This document shows, piece by piece, positions 56,398 through 64,000 of a stretch of 64,000 nt of DNA. Under the pieces are notes generated by a model. The model did no database searches and was not told where the DNA came from. It worked only from the letters and a program-made list of their open reading frames with translations. Numbering within the stretch: position 1 is the first letter of the stretch; every line of letters begins with the position of its first letter. The stretch is from Sphingobium sp. DEHP117 (GTDB lineage Bacteria; Pseudomonadota; Alphaproteobacteria; Sphingomonadales; Sphingomonadaceae). The stretch is taken from positions 597,001-661,000 of the forward strand of contig NZ_JAPFBJ010000002.1 in NCBI RefSeq assembly GCF_030867385.1, given 5' to 3'. A program made the position numbers and the translations under genes.

Positions 56398-57873
56398 ATG
56401 ACCGAGCTGACCAACCTGACAGTCGCGGAAATTCGCGACGGCGTTGCGGCGGGAACCTTCTCCGCACGCGAGGTAGCGAGCGCGTTCAACGCCGCCGTGG
56501 AGGCAGGGCGAGCGCTTAACGCCTATATCGTCGAGACACCGGAGCTGGCGCTGGCAGCCGCCGACGCGGCGGATGCGGCGCGGGCTAGCGGAGACCTGAA
56601 ACCGCTGTCGGGCGTGCCCATCGGCATGAAAGACCTGTTCTGCACGGCGGGCGTGCAGACGACAGCCGCATCACACATCCTCGAAGGCTTCACGCCGCCC
56701 TATGAGTCGACCGTCTCAGGCAAGCTTTGGGCAGCAGGCGCGGGGATGCTGGGCAAGCTCAACCTCGATCAGTTCGCGATGGGCAGCTCCAACGAGACGA
56801 GCGCGTTCGGCAAGGTGATCTCCCCTTGGCGCGATGCGAGCGGAAAAGACCTCGCGCCGGGCGGCAGCTCGGGCGGAAGCTCCTCCGCTATCTCCGCGCG
56901 CCTCTGCCCGGCCGCCACCGGCACGGACACCGGCGGCTCGATCCGCCAGCCCGCAGCGTTCACCGGCATTTCGGGTATCAAGCCGACCTACGGCCGCTGC
57001 TCGCGCTGGGGCATCGTCGCGTTCGCGTCTTCGCTCGATCAGGCGGGTGCAATGGCGCGCACGGTAAAGGACAATGCGATCCTGTTGGAAACCATGGCGG
57101 GGTTCGATGCGAAGGATTCGACTTCGCTGGACCTGCCCGTGCCGCAGTGGGAGGCGAACCTGTCGTCGGACCTGCGCGGCAAAAAAATCGGCATCCCGAA
57201 GGAATATCGCCCGGATGGCCTCAATGCGGAGATTGCCGCGCTGTGGGATCAGGGCATAGCCTGGTTGAAAGATGCAGGCGCGGAGGTAGTGGAAGTCTCG
57301 CTGCCCCACACGCAATACGCGCTGCCGACCTACTACATCATCGCCCCCGCCGAGGCGTCGTCCAACCTCGCCCGCTATGATGGCGTGCGCTATGGCCAGC
57401 GCGTGCTGCCCGATGGCGCGGGCCTGCAGGACATGTATGCCGCCACCCGCGCCGCAGGCTTCGGTGACGAGGTGAAGCGCCGCATCATGATCGGCACCTA
57501 TGTGCTTTCAGCCGGTTATTACGACGCCTATTACACCCAGGCCTGCAAGGTGCGCACGCTCATCAGCCGCGATTTCGAGGCGGCATGGGAAACCTGCGAC
57601 CTGCTGCTCACCCCCACCGCGCCGTCCGCCGCCTTCCCGCTGGGCGAAAAGCAGGAAGATCCGCTGGCGATGTATCTGAACGATGTGTTCACCGTGCCCG
57701 CCTCGCTCGCTGGCCTGCCCGCGATGGCGGTGCCGGGTGCGCTCAACAGCGCGGGCCTGCCGCTCGGCCTCCAGATCATCGGCAAGGCACTCGACGAGCA
57801 GGGCGTGCTGAACGCCGCGCTGGCGCTGGAAGAACGCGCGGGCTTCACGGCCCGGCCGGAGAAATGGTGGTAA
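56398..57873 (+). CDS. gatA: Asp/Glu-tRNA amidotransferase subunit A
   Basis: The 491-residue amidase-signature protein releases ammonia from glutamine. The Ser-cisSer-Lys triad is visible: Lys in [10 protein letters not shown] near residue 79, cis-Ser in [12 protein letters not shown], and nucleophile Ser in [13 protein letters not shown] near residue 181. Length is normal. It is followed 43 bases later by a vapB-like gene rather than directly by gatB. Confidence 0.96.
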   Translation: MTELTNLTVAEIRDGVAAGTFSAREVASAFNAAVEAGRALNAYIVETPELALAAADAADAARASGDLKPLSGVPIGMKDLFCTAGVQTTAASHILEGFTPPYESTVSGKLWAAGAGMLGKLNLDQFAMGSSNETSAFGKVISPWRDASGKDLAPGGSSGGSSSAISARLCPAATGTDTGGSIRQPAAFTGISGIKPTYGRCSRWGIVAFASSLDQAGAMARTVKDNAILLETMAGFDAKDSTSLDLPVPQWEANLSSDLRGKKIGIPKEYRPDGLNAEIAALWDQGIAWLKDAGAEVVEVSLPHTQYALPTYYIIAPAEASSNLARYDGVRYGQRVLPDGAGLQDMYAATRAAGFGDEVKRRIMIGTYVLSAGYYDAYYTQACKVRTLISRDFEAAWETCDLLLTPTAPSAAFPLGEKQEDPLAMYLNDVFTVPASLAGLPAMAVPGALNSAGLPLGLQIIGKALDEQGVLNAALALEERAGFTARPEKWW

Positions 57874-57916
57874 TAGCGGATACAAAGTGTTACTAAGGTA
57901 ACACCGGAGAAAGTCT

Positions 57917-58198
57917 ATGAATCATCACGCCACGAAAACGGGCACCATGACCAGCAAGGGTCAGGTCTTGATCCCCAAAGCCCTCCGCGATGCCGCGGGC
58001 CTTGCCCCAGGCCAGCCTTACAAGGTGGAACTGGATGAAAACGGCCATGTTCTCGTCGCGCCTCTGGATGTGACCCTCGATGTCGAGCAGCGGCTGGCGG
58101 CGCAGGCCATGGCTTTGGAGAGTATCGAAGGTCGTTATGTTTTCGGGGCATCGACCGATCGTGTCATGCGTGATCTGCGGGGCGACTATCAACCGTGA
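57917..58198 (+). CDS. vapB: AbrB-type antitoxin (VapB-like)
   Basis: The 93-residue protein has an N-terminal swapped-hairpin AbrB domain (TMTSKGQVLIPKALRDAAGL) that binds DNA as a dimer, and a C-terminal region that should block the toxin. The start ATG 57917 has GGAGAAAG upstream. Its stop overlaps the toxin start by 4 bases. It sits inside the gat operon, so transcription probably comes partly from the gat promoter as well as autoregulation. Confidence 0.87.
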   Translation: MNHHATKTGTMTSKGQVLIPKALRDAAGLAPGQPYKVELDENGHVLVAPLDVTLDVEQRLAAQAMALESIEGRYVFGASTDRVMRDLRGDYQP

Positions 58199-58614
58199 TT
58201 CTGGTGGATTCCAATATCCTGATCGACCTGTTTAGCCACGATGCCCAATGGTATGATTGGTCAAGGGAACAAATCGGAAGAGCGGCACACGGAGCCTATC
58301 TTTTTGTGAATCCCATAGTGGTTGGCGAACTGAGTTGGAAATTCGAGAGCTTTGAACGGTTCACTCAGATACTCACCGCCTTGCTGATCGGCATTGAACC
58401 ATTTGACGGCAAAGCGGGTCACTGCGCGGGTGACGCTTACCACCGATATCGTTTGCGGAGAGGAGAGGATAGTCCCAAGCTCCCTCTGCCGGATTTCCTT
58501 ATCGGTGGACACGCGCAGTCGTTGGGCGCAACGATCCTGACGCGCGATGCCCGTTTCTACCGCGTCTATTTTCCTCAAGTTCCCCTCATTTTGCCAGAGA
58601 CCATCAATGACTGA
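58195..58614 (+). CDS. vapC: PIN-domain toxin (VapC-like ribonuclease)
   Basis: The 139-residue PIN protein has acidic residues in [32 protein letters not shown] and LTRDARFY, the four-site metal pattern of VapC RNases. It starts at GTG 58195, overlapping the antitoxin. The last 8 bases overlap the start of gatB, so the toxin frame has become joined to the gat operon. GC is a little lower than in gatA/gatB. The target RNA is unknown. Confidence 0.88.
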   Translation: MILVDSNILIDLFSHDAQWYDWSREQIGRAAHGAYLFVNPIVVGELSWKFESFERFTQILTALLIGIEPFDGKAGHCAGDAYHRYRLRRGEDSPKLPLPDFLIGGHAQSLGATILTRDARFYRVYFPQVPLILPETIND

Positions 58615-60109
58615 ATCAACCTATCGCATACAGGGCGCAACCGGCGAGTGGGAGGTCGTGATCGGCCTTGAGGTCCATGCGCAGATCACCACGCAGGCGA
58701 AGCTGTTCTCCGGCGCGGCCACCGCTTTCGGCGCGGAGCCGAACACGCAGGTCAGCCTTGTCGATGCCGCCATGCCCGGCATGCTGCCCGTGCCGAACCG
58801 CGAATGCATCCGTCAGGCGGTGCGCACCGGCATGGCGATCAACGCGCAGATCAACAAATATTCGCGCTTTGACCGCAAGAACTACTTCTACGCCGATCTG
58901 CCGCAGGGCTATCAGATCAGCCAGCTTTATCACCCGATCGTGGGCGAGGGGCAGATCGAGATCAGCCTCGACGACAAGAACCCGGAGGCCGACGTCAAGA
59001 CCATCGGCATCGAGCGTATCCATGTGGAGCAGGACGCGGGCAAGCTAATGCACGATCAGCATCCGACGCGCAGCTATGTCGACCTCAACCGGTCCGGCGT
59101 CGCGCTGATGGAGATCGTTTCGCGGCCGGACATGCGCTCGCCTGCCGAAGCGGGCGCCTATCTCTCCAAGCTGCGCACGATCCTGCGCTATGTCGGCAGC
59201 TGCGACGGCAATATGGACCAGGGGTCGATGCGCGCGGACGTGAATGTGAGCGTCCGCAAGCCGGGCGAAGAGTTCGGCACGCGCACGGAAACGAAGAACG
59301 TCAACTCGGTGCGCTTCGTCATGCAGGCGATCGAGCATGAGGCAAACCGCCAGATCGACGTGCTGGAGTCAGGTGGCAAGATAGTTCAGGAAACCCGTCT
59401 GTTCGATCCTGACAGCGGCACGACGCGCTCGATGCGCTCCAAGGAAGACGCGCACGACTATCGCTATTTTCCCGACCCGGACCTGTTGCCGCTGGAGCTG
59501 GACGACGCGTTCCTCGCGGAATGCCGCGCGTCGCTGCCCGAGTTGCCGGACGCCAAGCGCCACCGCTATGAGAAAGAGCTTGGCCTCTCACCCTATAATG
59601 CGGGCGTGCTGACGGCGGATGCGGACACGGCGCGCTGGTTCGAGACGCTGATCGCGGCGTCTGCCGCCAAACAGGGCAAGGCGGAAGGCGATGTGGCCAA
59701 GGCCGCCGCCAACTGGCTGCTCTCTGAACTGTTCGGCGCGCTGAACAAGCTCGGCAAGGAGCTGGGCGACAGCCCCGTCTCGCCGGAGGCGGCTGCGGAG
59801 CTGCTCGCGCTGGTGGGTGATGGCACCATCTCCGGTTCGATCGCCAAACAGGTGCTCGAAAAGATGCTGGAGACGGGCGACGGCGCGGCCGCCATCGTCG
59901 AGCGCGAGGGCCTCAAGCAGACCTCGGACACCGGGGCGATCGAGGCGGCAGTGGCAAAAATCCTCGCCGACAATGCCGACAAGGTCGAGCAGTACAAGGC
60001 GGGCAAGGAGGCGCTGTTCGGCTTCTTTGTCGGCCAGACGATGAAGGCCATGCAGGGCAAGGCCAACCCGCAGATGGTCAATGAACTTCTGAAGAAGATG
60101 CTGTCCTGA
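58607..60109 (+). CDS. gatB: Asp/Glu-tRNA amidotransferase subunit B
   Basis: The 500-residue subunit binds the misacylated tRNA and activates the acyl group. It has the cradle domain with [20 protein letters not shown] at the start, the [14 protein letters not shown] segment, and a C-terminal YqeY-like helical tail. ATG 58607 lies inside the vapC frame, so translation is coupled to the toxin gene. A start in the longer frame (58547) is opposite to family use. Confidence 0.96.
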   Translation: MTESTYRIQGATGEWEVVIGLEVHAQITTQAKLFSGAATAFGAEPNTQVSLVDAAMPGMLPVPNRECIRQAVRTGMAINAQINKYSRFDRKNYFYADLPQGYQISQLYHPIVGEGQIEISLDDKNPEADVKTIGIERIHVEQDAGKLMHDQHPTRSYVDLNRSGVALMEIVSRPDMRSPAEAGAYLSKLRTILRYVGSCDGNMDQGSMRADVNVSVRKPGEEFGTRTETKNVNSVRFVMQAIEHEANRQIDVLESGGKIVQETRLFDPDSGTTRSMRSKEDAHDYRYFPDPDLLPLELDDAFLAECRASLPELPDAKRHRYEKELGLSPYNAGVLTADADTARWFETLIAASAAKQGKAEGDVAKAAANWLLSELFGALNKLGKELGDSPVSPEAAAELLALVGDGTISGSIAKQVLEKMLETGDGAAAIVEREGLKQTSDTGAIEAAVAKILADNADKVEQYKAGKEALFGFFVGQTMKAMQGKANPQMVNELLKKMLS

Positions 60110-60349
60110 AATAAGTATCTAGGGCTTGGTGCTTGTAATCGGCACCGCTTGCGTCAAGCAAAAACCGCTGTTACGCTCGCTCCCATTGCATTCATTGGGG
60201 GTGTTCCGTGAATAGATGTTTGGCGACAGGACTTGCCTGCGTACCGATGCTATGCGCTTCGATGTCACCAGAGGCAAAATCGATCCTGTTCTACTGTTTT
60301 GGTTCGCCTGCCAGTATAACGTCAACCCTGCTAATCATGCAGTAACCAT
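60110..60349. other. Intergenic stretch with one doubtful small ORF
   Basis: No known RNA or repeat is seen. A 45-codon ORF (60208-60345, GTG start after GGGGG) encodes MNRCLATGLACVPMLCASM followed by 26 residues and would resemble a short exported peptide; its stop lies 5 bases before the next ORF. I do not think it is strong enough for a gene call. Confidence 0.3.
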
Positions 60350-61720
60350 TTGAGAAAGAGGTTTTCTTCCGCGTCGCCCTGGATGCACCTGGTCCGTTTG
60401 CCGCGCAGGCTCCCAAGCTCGGGCTGCTTTTCGCTACAGGCAGAGTGGAGAACCTTCCGGGGGTCTGCGATTGGCTTGCTTGCCCTCCTTGCCAGCAACG
60501 AGGTTTGCGCTTCCGCTATTTCCCTTCCTCGATCGCCAGCTGTATCACCGCTGCCCGGCACCCTGGAAACCCGCCCGGTTCAGCTCTCGCGGCTGAGGCT
60601 TAAGCAGCCACGCGGGACCAGGATCGGAAAGGTAAAACTCGGGCTGCTGTGCATGGGCGGCTACCCCCTGACGTGGCGAGGCCGCGGTGGCGAATTGTCC
60701 ACCGAAGAGTTCGACGATGCCTTTCGAGATGAGCTCAAAGCTCTCGGTTACGATGTCGTTAGTACGTCGAGCAATCTGTTTGACGAGGACGGCGACTCTC
60801 GTGCTGAATATCTCATAGGTGGGACGATTACGATGATGACCGTCGATGCCTGCTATCCCAATTCCGGGCTGGGAGATAGCCACTCCGCCAAGGGAACGGC
60901 CCTGATGGAAGTTGAGTGGCAGATGTACGACCGGATCGAGCGCAGCGTTGTTGCGAAGGTAATCACGCGCCAAGGGTATAAGCAGGGCAAGACCGATGCC
61001 GCCGGGGTCTCGGGCTTGATCGTGGCAGCATTCGGAGAAAATGTGAGGGCGCTGGCCGCTAACGAGGCGATGCGAAAATATCTGGTCGGCGCGCGGCGCG
61101 ACGCGTCGATAACGCGTGTTCCAAGCGGCGGACAACCGCCCATTGTGATGAGCTTGCCAAATCAATCTGCAAAAAACCTGTCGACAGCGGTGGGCAGCAC
61201 CGTGCTGGTCCAGTCTGGCTCCGGCCACGGCAGTGGCTTTCTCATTTCGCGGGACGGCTACTTTCTAACAAATAACCATGTGGTGGCCGGTGCGAAATAT
61301 GTGAAGCTGCGTTGGTCTGACGGCCTTGAGGAATTGGGTGAGGTCATCCGCGTGGATAAGGGGCGCGACGTGGCGCTGGTCAAGGGAGCCGCGCGGGACA
61401 GGACGCCGCTCAGGATAAGCGAGCAGGCGATCGCGGTCGGCAGTGACATCTATGCTATCGGTGCCCCGCTTGACCCGGCATTTCAAAACAGCGTTACAAA
61501 GGGCATATTGTCTGCCCGGAGGATCGAGGACGGCTACAGCTATCTGCAGAGCGATGTTGCGGTCAACCCGGGCAACAGCGGCGGGCCGCTGGTAACCGCG
61601 CAGGGCGATGTCATCGGCATTACAGTCAAGGGCGTCCGGATCGGCGAAGCCTCTCAAAGTATCAATTTCTTCATCCCTGCCCACGAAGCGTTGGAATTTC
61701 TGTCCATCAGGGGGAAATAG
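60350..61720 (+). CDS. HtrA-like serine protease with unfamiliar N-terminal domain
   Basis: The ORF has up to 456 residues. The C-terminal half (about 275-450) is a trypsin-like domain with catalytic His in LTNNHVVAG, Asp in DVALVK and Ser in NPGNSGGP. A hydrophobic stretch (GSAIGLLALLASNEVCASA, about 38-56) looks like a late signal peptide, so the export start may be downstream of TTG 60350. Residues about 75-250 (KVKLGLLCMGGYPLTWRG, RAEYLIGGTITMMTVDACYP, FGENVRALAANEAMRKYLV) form a domain I do not recognise; it may bind or present substrates. No PDZ domain is visible. Confidence 0.82.
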   Translation: MRKRFSSASPWMHLVRLPRRLPSSGCFSLQAEWRTFRGSAIGLLALLASNEVCASAISLPRSPAVSPLPGTLETRPVQLSRLRLKQPRGTRIGKVKLGLLCMGGYPLTWRGRGGELSTEEFDDAFRDELKALGYDVVSTSSNLFDEDGDSRAEYLIGGTITMMTVDACYPNSGLGDSHSAKGTALMEVEWQMYDRIERSVVAKVITRQGYKQGKTDAAGVSGLIVAAFGENVRALAANEAMRKYLVGARRDASITRVPSGGQPPIVMSLPNQSAKNLSTAVGSTVLVQSGSGHGSGFLISRDGYFLTNNHVVAGAKYVKLRWSDGLEELGEVIRVDKGRDVALVKGAARDRTPLRISEQAIAVGSDIYAIGAPLDPAFQNSVTKGILSARRIEDGYSYLQSDVAVNPGNSGGPLVTAQGDVIGITVKGVRIGEASQSINFFIPAHEALEFLSIRGK

Positions 61721-61786
61721 GCAGGCTACAGGGCAACCGTCTCTCTCCGCTTGACCCCGCTCATGCCGCAGTGCAACAATCGCGCT

Positions 61787-64000
<2,214 letters not shown>

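Noticed and set aside
60119..60325. 68-codon minus-strand ORF downstream of gatB
   Set aside because: No ribosome-binding site, no family resemblance and no supporting neighbour.

Overview
The window is high-GC, gene-dense chromosomal DNA of an alphaproteobacterium, most likely a sphingomonad. This rests on the gene content: a PyrC-like protein without metal ligands beside pyrB, crtI, a ParA/SPOR cluster, an IS427-type insertion sequence, and sphingomonad-type intergenic palindromes. I cannot name a genus. No rRNA, tRNA or CRISPR array was seen. Almost everything is housekeeping; the unusual content lies in small insertions between and inside those genes.

Layout. 1-1775: end of an unknown gene, then an alpha/beta-hydrolase gene split by an 842-bp IS5-family element. 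1820-8673: thrS, infC, an alkB-type dioxygenase, aspartate aminotransferase, pabB-pabC and a DUF983 gene. 8674-9737: an AT-richer patch with two small membrane ORFs and a 174-bp repeat with terminal inverted repeats. 9738-16158: clpB, gltX, a DUF3800 gene and nadE, with a possible small RNA beside gltX. 16267-23943: prs, hisN, a MAPEG gene, rpmI-rplT, a GIY-YIG gene bracketed by REP palindromes, and pheST. 23943-29777: a LOG-family gene, crtI, dmeF, an SDR gene and purF. 29967-34973: cytochrome c maturation genes ccmCDE-FGHI, with a palindromic repeat between ccmE and ccmF. 35067-38414: kup, an IS110-family transposase with a structured leader, and nested repeats.

38415-46151 is a branched-chain amino acid block on the minus strand: ilvB, a small conserved gene, ilvN, ilvC, yceI, leuA (preceded by a leucine-rich leader peptide) and a nitronate monooxygenase-like gene. 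miaA and serB follow head to head. 48145-52958 has an outer-membrane-like protein, a Sel1-SPOR protein and an operon of ParA, a probable ribbon-helix-helix protein and a TPR-SPOR lipoprotein. 53008-55841 has pyrC', pyrB and ruvX. 55977-60109 is the gatCAB amidotransferase operon with a vapBC-like toxin-antitoxin pair between gatA and gatB. An HtrA-like protease with an unfamiliar N-terminal domain and a truncated ppc gene end the window.

The most unusual signal is a layered set of small palindromic repeats. Two dispersed families each have one copy with, and at least one copy without, the same micro-hairpin, whose 16-base core is identical although its flanking stems differ. That pattern suggests a very small mobile hairpin. 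Other points worth a look are the REP-bracketed GIY-YIG unit, a 110-bp tandem duplication built from a gene end and a palindrome, the leucine attenuator, a possible AUA start for infC, a ruvX frame without a usual start codon, and miaA/serB start codons that share the same CATG.
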